Position numbers and translations under genes: made by a program
NCBI RefSeq assembly: GCF_037042905.1
Contig: NC_087254.1
Location: 11,951,103-12,015,102, forward strand
From: Lytechinus pictus
Taxonomy: Eukaryota > Echinodermata > Echinoidea > Temnopleuroida > Toxopneustidae
DNA length: 64,000 nucleotides
Direction of reading: 5' to 3'
Notes under the pieces: model-generated
The model's database searches: none
Seen by the model: the letters and a program-made list of their open reading frames with translations, nothing else
What the model was told of the DNA's origin: nothing
Shown here: positions 21,561-33,940 of the stretch, in pieces
How the letters are laid out: each line of letters starts with the position of its first letter
How positions within the stretch are numbered: position 1 is the first letter of the stretch

Positions 21561-24470
21561 TTTTTCATTTTGTAATGACTGAGTGTTACTTACTAAATTA
21601 CTGTTGACGTTGTGCCAATTGGTGATTAAGTTAGATCTAACTGTTAGTACTTCATCGAGTGTTAGATCTATAGTGCATAAGAAAAGTTTACCATCTTTAT
21701 GAAAATCGCTCTTATTTATGAACAGCTTTATGTTATGATTAAACTCCCACAAGAATCGTCTGATTTTGGTGTAGACCTATTGCAAAATTGTCATTAATGA
21801 CATTAGGTGTGTGACTTTCTGTGCATGTGTAAAATTGAGTGATGTCATATATTTTTTAAAACTAAAGTAAAATTCTAGATCTAACATAGATCTTTAAAAA
21901 AAAAAAATTTAGGGAGCTGCTTTGAGTGCCATTTTTCACTTTACCAGAGCCATACTTTTTTCTCAGGATTTGGTACATGGTTTTGCATAGCAGTTTGTCT
22001 TGCTTGTTTACAAATTCATATTAATGTTTAACATTAGGCCCTATTTAACATGTCATTGTTTATTATTCAATTGCCTTTATTGTTTCTTCATTGTTATCAG
22101 TTGTTAATTGTTCAATGAACAGTAAACAATTGGTAACAATGAAGAAAAAGTAAGTGTTCATTTGATGTTGTTGTTTGTATCTCATGATGTATGAAACTTA
22201 TGAAAAGGAGAGATGAAATTTATCAAATTTGAACAGAATGGGTACTTTCAGGATTTTTTTCCAATTTTTTGATAAAAACTCAGTTGAATACAAATTTTTG
22301 AAAAATTCAATCATTTCATTGTATTGCCGCCTGATAGCTAGTTTTAAAGTATAAAAATTGCCCAAAATTGAACATGTCAACTTATTTCACATGCCGTGCC
22401 AGCAGAGTCGATCACTGCAACACCACCAAACACATATAGGCAGTATCACTCACAAAAAATCCCCACTGAAAGCGAAAAATTAAAAAAAAATTGCCCTAAA
22501 ATTGCGGTGTCCACACCATACATGTATTTCCAGAGCATGCGGTGGATATTAGTTCAGATTTAAGAAGCGGGTGCAGAAAAATGCTCTAAAAATCAGGAAA
22601 TCTGTGGTTTTGTTCTTGAACTTCCTTTTTTCACAAATTTAGGATCATAGCTTCAAAATTACAAATAAAAAACAAACCACAAAAAAATAAACCGCATTGA
22701 TTTTTCACAGAAACTTTTCTGTACATTGAAGTTCCGCGCAGCGTTTTGAAGAATATGCTTGATATTCCATTTAAAGATTTATCAACCAAGTAGTTTAGTC
22801 ATGTTTGTTCATTGAATGAGTGGGTATTTAGCAAGGGGTCAGATGATGGCCAGTTATTTCAAAGAGGACAATGTAATGGTTAAACCACTAGCTCACTGCA
22901 ACCAACCTGCCTGTGGGGAATCTACAGGTAGGACTATTGTGACCAAAAATACTAATTTCCATACAGTTGCAATTTATTTTTCATTAGCAACTTGGGAATA
23001 ATTTGTGTATTCACCAGAGTGCTCAAAAACTTGAATTTGAAGCATATTTTTGTGTACGCCCTCTATTGGTGGAAATTGATATGGCAAGACAATTTTCATT
23101 TTTCAATCTCTATTTTTGATTAAGAAAAAAATAATTTAAAGAATCAAATTTACTTAAGAGCCAAATTGTATGATGAATAGGTGTTATGGAAACTGTCTGT
23201 GTTAAAAAATCAAGCATTTGTCCCAAAGAAAAAGAGAAAATAAGCCAAACATTGCCACCCTTATTTAGCCACACATGGAGATTTAACAGAGAACAAGGTT
23301 ATATCATAACCTTGTTTATTGAATGAGTGGGTTAAACTTTTAAAATTTGTAAATTAATGTAACCTATGAAAGTCTTGTCTTCTGGTCTCTAGGTGCAGTG
23401 GCTTCTTTATTAAAATACAATGTCCTAGATTAAGCTTTTAGAAGTTCTTTTTAAAAATCAAACAATTCATTGAGTTGATCTACATGTATCCAATTGAAAA
23501 TAAGAAATTCCTTTTGTGAAGAGTTGGTCCAGAGCAAATGGCTTATTAGGACACTCCCACCATCCAGGGGCCCTCGTGGCACTAGGGGCTCGTTGCAGTT
23601 ACATGAATAGTTGTGATCAAACACAACTCCAGAAAACAATTGTAATTTGATTTTCAACCAATGATACATATGTTAATAGGGACTTGCATATGAATTTTGA
23701 GATGTGCTTATTAAAGCGAAGCTCTTCATGCCATAGGCATAGACAAAAATCACATGGTAGCTGGGGACGATTTAACCCCAGAATTGCTCAATAAGCCCTG
23801 GAATCAACATTGTAAAAAAAAAATTAAAAAGCCCTGGAAATCCCCATTCATTGCAAAGTTAAAGCTTTTCCAATGTTGCAGATGTAGACAGTAAGTTGTG
23901 AAAAGTACCCCCCCCCCCCAAAAAAAAAAAAGTGCCTGGCAAAAAGTGGCAATGGGCCCCAGCTGACTAACCCCCAAATTGTTACACCTTTAAAACAAGT
24001 GTCTGGCTAAAAGAAAAAGTGAAAGTTTACTCTAATGTTTTAATCAATGTACTCTGTTCTCATGAATCGAGCTGTGTTACATGTACAAGACTGTTGGAGG
24101 AACTTCCGCAGATAAATGTACCATACAGTATAAGTAAACTATGTACACAATAATATTGTCAGATGATGCTTTAAGTGGTTAAGAAAGCAAACAAACCTGT
24201 GTATTATTACTTTCACTATTAAAAAGATTCAAGTTACAAACATTCTGATGCTTTAATGTGTTGCTACTCTTCTGTGAGTTACAAAACAGCTTGAAAAGTT
24301 TGAAGGGGCACAATTTTAGCACATGAAAGGGATGCATTTACACCCCGCATCCTATTTTGACATTTGTAAAGAGGGGTGTTACTGTGTATACAATGATCAC
24401 AAAAGGAAATTCGCCTTCAAATACTTCTTTTTTGTTCTTTACTCAGAGATTGGATCTAGGTGTTGTCATC
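21561..24470. other. Gene-free stretch
   Basis: AT-rich DNA with homopolymer runs (A run at 21897, C and A runs at 23909-23930). I see no coding exon or TIR element with clear ends. Confidence 0.55.
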
Positions 24471-24477
24471 GGGGGAA

Positions 24478-24745
24478 GGGGGGTGGGGGCATCATGGCTT
24501 ACTGGTTACGACTCGACTTTCAATCAGTGAGACGTGGGTTCGATTAGTGTGTTTTCCTTCAGAAAGAAATTCACCCACATTGTGCTGCACTCAGCCCAGG
24601 TGAGGTGAATGTATACCTGGCATAATTAATTCCTTGAATGCACAAAGCGCCTTTAGCAGCTGGAGCTAAAGTCGGGGTAATTTATAGTGCGCCATTGAAT
24701 AGACAAAGTAGATCAATCGGTGCCTCATATTATTATTATCTAAAT
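24478..24745 (+). repeat. tRNA-derived SINE, copy 2
   Basis: Shares GGCATCATGGCTTACTGGTT (A-box side), GTGGGTTCGATTAG (decayed B box), CACCCACATTGTGCTGCACT, CCCAGGTGAGGTGAATG and a tail of ATT repeats with copy 1. Confidence 0.8.
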
Positions 24746-25447
24746 TTTATTAGATTTATGAATGAATTATATTCGAGTTGAGTATTGTTTTAAGAAAAAT
24801 TATTCATGTTTTGTTTATTTTCTTTTGATGAAATAAAAAACATTTGAAATATAGGCCATAGATACATACATGTTATATTATGTTGCGTACATGTGTGTAG
24901 TTCTTGCATACTTCTGGGTTTTTTTTTTATTGACAATTGTCCTAAGTCACGGCTCTGAAATTTAAAAGTTACACGTACTAGCGGTGCAAAAGTCCAACAT
25001 TGACCATATTTTTATCTAATTCAAAATACAAGTTGCAAGAAACAAATTACAAATGGTGTTATGGTGCTACGTAAAAAAAATTATGATAATTTCTAATTTT
25101 ATTGATTAAACTACTATAGGATTATCGTAGGTTCAAATATGGTAAATTCTCACCATATTTTGCCTATTACCCAATTCTCAAGAAAAACTCCTATTTACTT
25201 GGTAATCCAGATAATTTTTTACTGGTCAGTGGTGCATTTTGCATGAATTGCAATCACGGCTGACCAGTGCTCTACCTGCCAAATCTTAAGATGGGTGGTG
25301 AGAGCACTGACTTGTTCCACAGTGCAGAGGGTCCTGGTCCTAAGTCAGTATTAAGTAGTTTGTAATATCAGGGGTAGCATCCATACTACAACTTTTCTAT
25401 AAAGTATGTCTTTTATAATTCGAAAATCATGTAGGATATGGACAGCA

Positions 25448-25722
25448 GGGCCCCGTCTCACAAAGAGTTACGACTGATCCAATCAATGGTAACTCTATGG
25501 AAATCCATCAGTGTCATAATTTTTTTCAACAGGAAATTTGCAAAATGTCCTTTGCAAACAAAGGAGAACACACCAAATTGTCAAGAAGTCAATGAATTTA
25601 TGATTATTCATCATATCTAGCAGAAATTTTTGAACAAACATGCATTTTATATATTGACTTTGCTAGCTTTCTATACTTGCGATTGATCGTATCAATCGCA
25701 ACTTTTTGTAAAACGGGCCCCA
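25448..25722. mobile_element. TIR element (GGGCCCCGTCTCACAAAG family)
   Basis: The left end is GGGCCCCGTCTCACAAAGAG followed by TTACGACTGATCCAATCAAT. The right end ATTGATCG-type words then CAACTTTTTGTAAAACGGGC are approximate inverses. Non-coding. Confidence 0.65.
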
Positions 25723-26230
25723 GATGCTGTTGATTGTTGAAAGGTAATTTGCCACTTGGTCTACACTGACTTTGTCTACTTTGTATCCTGAACAATATCA
25801 TTTTTTTTATCCATTGATGATCATATGAAAACATGATGAACACTTTAAATCTTTGATTTTAAAGATTTTGTCTCAAAATAAATTGACTCACTATGACACT
25901 GTCACTACTTGGCTCTTATAAGAACTTACAGTGATTAGAACAACAGTTTAATAGGGCCTCAAAGTAACCCAAGGCCACCCATGGCCTCCAATATCCTCAG
26001 AATGGCCTTGACGCCCTTCCAAATATTTGTAGACACTAAAGGCGAAAATAAGGGCCCATTTGCCTGACTTCTTGGTGCCCGATGGTAATTGAGTGCTTGT
26101 AACCCATTCAAAAGTATATTTTTGCTATTGGTGCCCTCTTTAACTGGCATTGGATGCCCACTGAAGTGTACATCACTTTTCCTTTACGTGCCCTATAAAA
26201 AAACTACCCCTTTGAATTCTTAATTAGAGC

Positions 26231-26392
26231 CCAGGGCCCCATTGCATAAAAGTTACCATAATGGTATCTTTGCAAACCAATGGGAACTTGCACGGAATCC
26301 TTGATTTTGATTGGTAAAGGATCAGCGTTACCATGGAAGTTACCACTGGATGGCAAAGTTATTAATAATAGTAACTTTTATGCAATGGGCCC
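26231..26392. mobile_element. TIR element (GGGCCCCATTGCATAAAAGTTA family)
   Basis: GGGCCCCATTGCATAAAAGT and ACTTTTATGCAATGGGCCC are near-perfect terminal inverses of about 20 bp. TACCATAATGGTA-type words lie just inside, and GATTTTGATTGGTAAAGGAT is shared with the 3735-3958 type. Confidence 0.8.
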
Positions 26393-26844
26393 TAGTTCCT
26401 TTGTTTATGTCCAACACAAGACGTGTCTGTTGATAAACCATCACCCTCGGGGAAAAAACATTCATTGCAGCATGACAGCATGTGCGATGTTACAAATGTA
26501 CATACAGTAGTCCTTCCTTGCATATCCGAGGTGTTTGAGCAATGACCCATCGTCTATAATTAGCTCTACCTTGAGGGATTCCGAGATGAAAGCTGCTCCC
26601 CTTGTGAAATGCTTGGTATGATGGTCCTGCAGACAAACTTAATTCCACATGACTTTGCGTTCAGATTATGTTACGTTACGTGATAGTGACTAGGACCACT
26701 TGTGCTGAATGTGTGAACCCCTCTTTACATGTAGTTTACCATTGAGATGTCCATTAATCTTTCTGACAATAACATTGTGTAGGCCTGTATATTTTCCTCT
26801 TGTGGAACCACCACATGATATTGATCGATCAAGTCTACGTAGGA

Positions 26845-27222
26845 GGCCTGTGGAGCCGTGATATGTGCAAACGCCGGGATATGTGCAAACAACGGTATAT
26901 GTGCAAAATTTCGCCGGGATTTGTACAAACAACGGAATTTGTGCAAACGCCACGCCGGGAAATGTGCAAATCTGTCAAAATTTATCAACGGCATCTGTGC
27001 AAACGTGACGACGGGATATGTGCAAATGAACAATTTTCACGGGAAAAGTGCAAACCTCCGGGATTTGTGCAAATCACTGCATTTATCCATATAAAGGCTA
27101 TTTCTCATGAAATGTTTCAGTCATAAAATTACTGTTAAAAATGAGAAACATGCCTGCATAAGGGAGAAGCTACAATGACATCGGCAATGAAACGCTTTTC
27201 AGAGAGGCGGCGGGGGGGGGGC
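26845..27222 (+). repeat. Outer inverted repeat, left arm (TGTGCAAA subrepeats)
   Basis: Contains about ten copies of a short word of the type CGGGATATGTGCAAAC at irregular 18-35-bp spacing, then CTATTTCTCATGAAATGTTT, ATGAGAAACATGCCTGCATA and AATGAAACGCTTTTCAGAGA. It is the reverse complement of 33253-33640 with few differences. Open frames run through it in several frames because the subrepeat lacks stops. I do not call a gene. Confidence 0.85.
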
Positions 27223-27234
27223 ACTAACCTTAAA

Positions 27235-28330
27235 TTGAAGACCCACTATCGTTTGGAATAACATGGATGTAGAGTGTAGTCTTTTAATGCTCCAGACCCG
27301 GTCATTTAATCATTTGAAGATCCTTCTGAACTAAGATCCTGTATTAAAGCATACACAAGGAGCATAGCCATTCAAAAATAACTAAAAAAAACTGCAACAC
27401 CTCACCGTTTACCAAATTAAGACCTTGTAGAAATGAATATAGAATGTAGTCTTTACCCTAGACCTTGTTGTATCAATAACAAAAAAAATCTTATTTAATA
27501 CCTCACCGTCTAATTCCTATCGAATAAGTTGTTTTTGTTGTTGTTGTTGTTTTAGCTTATACGGCGCGTGTCATTCAGTAGTGAATATTTGCGCCAAAAA
27601 AACCACATCCACCGAGCCGGATTCGAACCAGCGACATCGTGAGGTTAATCATCAATCATCTACAGTCCTCCGCTCTACCAACTGAGCTATCGGTGGTTAC
27701 TGGGTTTAAAGTGTAGTTTTTGCTCCAGACCGGGTGATTAAACAAATTCAAAACTATTTAAGCCCCGCCATCTTCCACTACTAAGACTCTGTTATAAAAA
27801 ACGTGTATATAACGTATTCTCAATTCTCCAGACCCGTTTATTTAAACAAATTTTCAAGACCCCACAATCTCATTCCTGTGAAAAAGATGAATATAAAGCG
27901 TTGTCTTTTCTCCAGACCTTTGATTAAAAAACCTTCAGAATTAAGACCCAAGACTAAGACTCCGTTATAAAGCAAGGATACATATCGTAGTCTTTACTCC
28001 AGACCCGTTAAAAAAAAAATGTTATAATCTTAAAAAATAAGACCTTGTAAGAAAGCATGGATATAAGAGCACAGTCTTTACCCCAGACGCTGTTATTAAA
28101 AAAATTAGGAGATCTTCAATTTGACGACCCCACCGTCTCATATCTGTGGGAAAAATGGATATAGAGTGTAGTCTTTACTCCAAACCTGGTGATTAAAAAA
28201 AAACTTAAATAGTAAGACCCCATCATCTTCCAAACTAATAGTCTATAAGTATAACAAAGCACGAGTACCTATAGCATAGCCTTTACTCAATATCCATTTA
28301 TTAAAAAAACTACACTGTACACCCACTGTA
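27235..28330 (+). repeat. Degenerate tandem array, ~85-170-bp units
   Basis: Units share GTAGTCTTTACTCCAGACC followed by TTATTAAAA, AAGACCCCACCGTCTCAT and GGATATAGAGTG. Clear unit centres are near 27275, 27445, 27710, 27815, 27905, 27985, 28070, 28160 and 28275. The tRNA-like gene at 27608-27696 lies between two units. Inverted remnants occur at about 30590-30720. Confidence 0.75.
27608..27696 (-). tRNA. tRNA-Tyr (GTA) with intron, possibly defective
   Basis: On the minus strand the acceptor arm CCACCGA pairs with TCGGTGG. The A box TAGCTCAGTTGG, D arm GCTC/GAGC, anticodon loop CTGTAGA (anticodon GTA) and T arm GCTGG-TTCGAAT-CCGGC are all present. The 89-nt length against about 73 for a mature tRNA implies an intron after the anticodon, as is usual in animal tRNA-Tyr. 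The 3' half of the anticodon stem (ACCTC) pairs with GAGGA at four of five positions but leaves an 8-nt variable region, longer than normal, so function is uncertain. Confidence 0.85.
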
Positions 28331-28370
28331 TAATTACGCTGTATACCCATGTGCTACATTACAGGGGCGG

Positions 28371-29254
28371 TATTCTGAAAACGTTCTTATCTTAATTTTG
28401 TTCTTATCTACGTCACGTTCTCAAATTGGTATTCTGAAAACGTTTTTATCTTTTTCTTATCTTTTGTTCTTATCTTTTTCTTATCTTGCTTTCCATCGAT
28501 GCCGAGCGCGTAAATTTATAATTCGCGCATATGATACAAAAGCGCGCTAAAAGATAAGAACAAAATAAAGATAAGTGGTATTCTGAAAACGTTCTTATCT
28601 TTTATCTTTCTTATCTTTTTACGATATTTATGATAATATTTAGGATAGCTAGAGGGTTATCACATCTTACGATGTCCGCGTTCTTTCTTGCTAAAAAGCG
28701 TTGGCCGCTGGTAGTAACAAGTAGGCCTATTCCTCCCACCCTTATTTTCATTTACCCTTTATTTTGCCCGTCTCTTTTTTCTATCCCTTTTTTTCTTTCT
28801 TCCTTTAGTTCTGTCTTTCTTTCTTTCATTTATTTATTTTCTCTTTTTCTTCCTTTCTATCTGTTTGTCTTTTTTCCTTTCTTTCATTCTTCATTTATAT
28901 ATTTTGTTCTATTCTTTTGAATCTTTTAACTTCTTCCTTATTTTTCTTATGCGTTATTTTATTTGTTCTTTATTTTTCTTCCTTTTTTATTTTCCCTTTT
29001 CGATTTTGTTCTTTTTTTCTTTACTATTTTTTTTTCTTTCCCATTTTCTCTCTCTTTCTGTTTTTTATTTTCCTTTCTTCCTTTACTTTATTTTTTCTAA
29101 TCTTTTTACTTCTTCATTCTTTTTCTTTCGTCTTTATATTTGTTTTTTTTTCTTCTTTCTTTATTCATCTTATTTGTTCCATTTTTTTCTTTCTTTCCTC
29201 CTTCCCTTAATTATTCATTTTCCGCTCATTCTTTTTTTTTCTTTCTCTTATAAT

Positions 29255-29285
<31 letters not shown>

Positions 29286-30532
29286 CGCTCGTTCGTTTAT
29301 TCTTTCTTTCATTCTTTTTATTTCTGCTTTATGAAACTAAATGTGTGCTTTATTTAGGCCTACTTTCTTCTTTCTTTATTCTAATTTATGTTTTTTGCTC
29401 ATTCTTATTTCGTTCGTTCTTTATTTACTCTTTCTTAATTAAAAAAAATCTTTTTCTTTATTCTTTCCATTAATCTTTCTTCATTTTTTTCATTCATTCT
29501 TCATTTTTCCTGCCTTTTAATTTCCCTTTCTTTGTCTTTCCTTCTTTGAATTTACCTTTCTTTTTATCTTTATTTAGTTTTCAATTTTGCTTTAATTTTC
29601 CTTTCATCTTTTATCTTCTCTCTCTTATCTCTTTCTTTCGTTGGTTCTCTCTCTCTCTCTCTCTCTTTCTTTATTTCTTTGTTTCATTTTCCTTTTTTCT
29701 CTCTTCCTTCACTTTTTTACATTTTTATTCCTTCCTTTTCGCTTTTTTTTTACTTTCTTTCATTCGTTTTTCTAACTTTTTTGGTTCTTTATTCCTTCAT
29801 TTTATCCTTTTAAATCTTTCTATTTTGTCCTTTTTCGTTTTTTTTCCTCTATTTTTTTTCCTTTTCCTTCTTTATTTTTGCTTCAATATTTTATCATTGA
29901 TTATTCTATTTATTCCTCCTTTTTCTTTCTTGTATTCTTTCCTCTTTTATTTCTTTTGATTTTTTAATTTTCTTTTATTAATAAGTTCTTTTTGCTTGCT
30001 TTCTTTCGTTTACCTTTTCTTTCTTTCATTGTTTTCTGCTTTGATCCTTTCATTTTTTTAAATTTCTGCTTCATTATGACCATTTTCTGTCTTCTTACTT
30101 ACCTACTTACTTTCTTCCTGTTTTATTCTTTATTAGTAACTGCTTTCTTTACCTTTTTTCTTTCTTTCTTCCTTTCTTTCTTTCTTTCTTTCTTTATTTT
30201 GTGCACGTGTCTCGAAATAATAATCAGTCATTGCGTATAAAATGCCTATTTCGCGCAATGCGCCAGAAACAGTGCACGCGCAGCCCCCATTATTCTCTTC
30301 ACATGAGGAACGCTTCTATTGGTCAAACTGCCAATATAAAGCGCATTTTGATTGGTAATATCTTAAAAATGGGCGTGTTGAAGATAAGAAGGAGGCAGTC
30401 CTTACAGAGATAAGAACGCGTTAAGAAGATTTTCAGAATACCGATTTGCAATGATATTAGCGTCTTCTTATCTCATTGAGATAAGAACAAAGATAAGAAC
30501 AAAGATAAGAACGTTTTCAGAATACCACCCCA
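28371..30532. mobile_element. 2.2-kb TIR element with polypyrimidine core
   Basis: The left end GGCGGTATTCTGAAAACGTT continues CTTATCTT and repeats GGTATTCTGAAAACGTT two more times. The right end AACGTTTTCAGAATACCACC is its inverse, with further AGATAAGAAC units inside. The arms of about 250 and 150 bp flank a core of about 1.5 kb that is nearly all T and C on the plus strand. No transposase frame is recognisable, so it would be non-autonomous. Confidence 0.8.
28720..30198. repeat. 1.5-kb polypyrimidine tract
   Basis: Almost uninterrupted T/C on the plus strand with imperfect CTTT, TTTCTTTC and T runs, including an unbroken run of about 31 T near 29255-29285. Long open frames through it encode only Phe/Ser/Leu runs and are compositional artefacts. 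Confidence 0.95.
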
Positions 30533-31434
30533 GGTTCTTAGTATTGAAGATGACGGGATTGACGTTTCGAAGATTCTTGATTTTTTTTTTCAAATGACTG
30601 GGTCTGGAGAAAATAATAACTCTATATCCATATGCTTGATGACATGGCAATGATTTAGAAGATGGTGAGGTTTAAATTGTAAAGTTTATTTCTCTTTTTA
30701 ACCACCGGGTTTTGAGTAAAGACTACTCTTAGCTAGTCCAGGTATAGCGTTAATCCTGTTGTTTGGAAGAATATATGGCCAAGACTGAGTATTAAAAAGT
30801 AGACTAATAACCTTCATCTTGTAGGGTAAGGTCGCATTGGTACTGGAAAAGGAGACTACCAGCATGGGTCGGCAGAGAAAATTGATAGAGGAGGGGAGGG
30901 CACAGCGAAAAAGGGCACTTCCTCTTTTGAAAAGGGCACTGTTTTTTTTTTAAATAAGATAGCATAATGTACCCTAGTAGGGTAATGAGCAAAATGTTTG
31001 AGTGGGGCAAACATGGCGTGTGGGGCAAAATTTCTTTTAAGCTGCGAGCGAGCGAGCAAAATTTTGAAACTTTTAATGACAAAAAAAAACATTTGTGATA
31101 GATTTTGACATAGAGAACACTATCATATTTCACCACTTTTCTTTCCTTTTCTTCTTTTCTTTTTCTTGGTATTGAAAACTTTTGGAGTCCATGGAACGAG
31201 GTCCATTTCTTAAGGGGGCAAGTGCCCCCCCCCCTCTCCCTCTGCTCAGATTCCCCTGCATAAAAGAAAGGACGCTAATTGCAAATACATATACCTTATA
31301 TTAGCAAATTGGACATTTGAACAAACCAGAAGATTCGAGAAGGGGTATTTATCAGAATATTCATATGGGGCACTTGATCAAAGGTGAAAATGTACACACT
31401 ACAGAAGAAGAATTTCACTCTGAAAAGGGGCAAC
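30533..31434. other. Gene-free stretch
   Basis: Contains inverted remnants of the tandem array (CTGGGTCTGGAGAAAATAAT, CCGGGTTTTGAGTAAAGAC) and a dispersed-repeat word GCGAGCGAGCGAGCAAAATTT with a partner near 35625-35650. No coding exon recognised. Confidence 0.5.
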
Positions 31435-32224
31435 TTAACCCTATCTAGGTCGGGGTATTTTTGGAATTCATATGGCCGGGGGAGGGGGACCTCCCAGGCC
31501 CCCCACCCCCCTTTGAGATCTCGGCCGTCGACCGCGCGATCGCACCGAAAATTGGCACGCATGTTGTCTGGGATATAATCTACAAAATTCTATAGTAATT
31601 TATTTCATGCAAATCGTTATTACGTAATTATGCTAATTTATGCGTAATTAGTATGCAAAATCATACTTTTTCCTCTAACTCCGTAAATAAAGCTCCAAAT
31701 GTTCTAATTTTTGGCATAGAAACCCTTTGTGATGTTCTTAGCAAGTGTACATGAAAAAATTGTGATATCAGATCAATTTCCTATGTATGATATTTTTTTT
31801 TGCAATTTCTTTGTTTTTTTTACCTTTTGTTTTTCATTGTTTTTTCAATGAAATTCGTTGGGGACTCTTCTAAGATCATAAACAGCATAAAATACATACA
31901 TTTAGGCGTGCAAAACTAAAAATAATCATACATTTATGATTTTTGGTTGAAAACACAATTTACATTGACTTTGTACACGAAATCACGTTTTTGAGCAATT
32001 CTTGGTCTGAGATGCACTTACGTAATATTGCGTAACTTCGGAACCGCGTACCCGGGTGACGCAAAATTTGTCTCAAAAGGTGTGGAAGACTTGAAAGCAA
32101 AAAGTCAGCGAGCAGCGCGGTCAAAAAAATTTGCGCGACGAAAATATCGCGCGACTCGTTGAGGGGGAGGGGGAGGGGGAGGGGGGCCTCCGAGGCCCAC
32201 CCCCCCCGGTCAAGATAGGGTTAA
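31435..32224. mobile_element. TTAA-flanked piggyBac-like non-autonomous element
   Basis: TTAA (31435-31438) followed by CCCTATCT at the left, and AGATAGGG followed by TTAA (32221-32224) at the right. Subterminal GGGGAGGGGGACCTCCCAGG and GGGGCCTCCGAGGCCCACCC are also inverse-related. TTAA target duplication with ends starting CCCT is the hallmark of the piggyBac superfamily. The 790-bp interior contains no transposase frame. Confidence 0.75.
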
Positions 32225-33252
32225 AGGGGCGAGAGGAACATTTTAAAATGATTTTTATTATTTAAATATGCACTTTTAGAAGGGATAAGAACGCGAAATA
32301 AGGAAAACGGACAATGACAGTGCATGAAAAGAGCGGTTTTAAGGAATGGAAACTTATCTGATACGAGAATGGGCACTTATATTTATAAAAAGGTAAAGGG
32401 GCACACTTTAACACATAAAACAGGTCCTTCTAAGATGAAAGGGGCAAAGTTCTTGGGTTAAAAGGGAAAACTGTTTAGTGCTTCAAAAAGTGGGGGCACT
32501 GTGAACCCCCTGCCCCCCGGATCGCAGCCCCTGCATTCATATCATATGGAACATTCGTTGTAAAATCGAGGTGTTTGAATTGCAACCTAAAATATTTCAT
32601 TTAGAGAGTAAAGTGCATCGCATTTGTGGGTATATAGTTCAAAATTAATGCCTCTTGTTGGTAAAGTGCGCTAGTATGACATGATTGTGTGGGAAATATT
32701 TCTATATACGTTAGTGGGTACAGTGTTTTTACACATGTGGCTGATATTACACAAGCTGGCGTCACTTTGGGTGTGTTAAAAGAGATAGGAAACAATGTCT
32801 TGTTTGAATGTTCATAGATTCATAAAAAATTAATATCAAATGGCATAGTAATCAAGACATTTTGGGTTTATAATTAAATTTTTAAGAAATTCGACAACTT
32901 CTGATGAAATCTGGAAATGAAATCAACAGATCAAGTTTAATGTGTGTATCAGTGGAAACCATGCTTGCCTCTCCCACCCCCTTTAATAATTGCCCCATGC
33001 AGTGTTCGAAGCAGTACTAAATGTCCCTTTAAGGTGACACGATATATATATACTCTTGCGAAAATTGCGACAATTAATATCTTAGAAGGCATAGGATTAG
33101 TGTGAGGATTGTGATAGAGTTTTTGGTTCAGAATATTATCATGATTACGATTAGGGTGTATTTAGTTTTGGAGGTTAGCTTTTATGTTTCGCTTAATGTT
33201 TAGAATTTCCATCGGAGCAATTGTCGCCAGAACAAATGTCCAATAAGCCTGC

Positions 33253-33640
33253 ATGGTGCCCCCCCCCCCTGCCTCTCTGAAAAGCGTTTCATTGCCGATG
33301 ACACTAGCTATAGCTTCTCCCTTATGCACGCATGTTTCTCATTTTAACAGTAATGTTATGAAACATTTCATGAGAAATTTCCTTAATATGGATAAAAACA
33401 GTAATTTGCACATATCCCGGAGGTTTGCACTTTTCCCGTGAAAATTGTTCATTTGCACATATCCCGTCGTCACGTTTGAACAGATGCCGTTGATAAATTT
33501 TGACAGATTTGCACATTTCCCGGCGTGGCGTTTGCACAAATTCCGTTGTTTGCACAAATCCCGGGGAAATTTTGCACATATACCGTTGTTTGCACATATC
33601 CCGGCGTTTGCACATATCACGGCTCCACAAGGCCTATACA
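33253..33640 (-). repeat. Outer inverted repeat, right arm
   Basis: Reverse complement of 26845-27222 in the same order, from GCCTCTCTGAAAAGCGTTTC to GCACATATCACGGCTCCAC. The two arms bracket a 6.8-kb segment. Confidence 0.85.
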
Positions 33641-33940
33641 ATTCAATAACTTGTGCAGTGCTAAGCAGAACTCGATGCAGGGAGAAAAATTCACAGGGGC
33701 TCAGGGCGATTTTGTCCCCAAAATGCTTGAGATAGCCCTGGAAAATCCATATTCACCGCAATGTTGTAGCTTAAGATTACCGTGTTGCAGATTTAGGCAG
33801 TAGGTTAAAGAAAAAAGTAGCCCCCGATAATGAAATATGATTTTTTTACCTGACTTGACATGCATTCGGGAAATAAACCTGCCTTGTGTTGTACACTTAT
33901 TTACGACACTTCACCTGGATTGAGTGCGGCAAAATGTTCT

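Noticed and set aside
26725..27126. Open frames encoding CKQR/ICANNG-type repeats
   Set aside because: They run through the TGTGCAAA subrepeat in several frames on both strands and in both arms. Openness comes from the repeat, not from coding constraint.
28630..30240. Long Phe/Ser/Leu-rich open frames (up to about 200 codons)
   Set aside because: They are a by-product of the polypyrimidine tract, which has few stop codons in those frames. No start context, no similarity, and composition is that of the tract.
33322..33735. Mirror set of the same repeat-encoded frames
   Set aside because: Same reason as the left arm, being its reverse complement.
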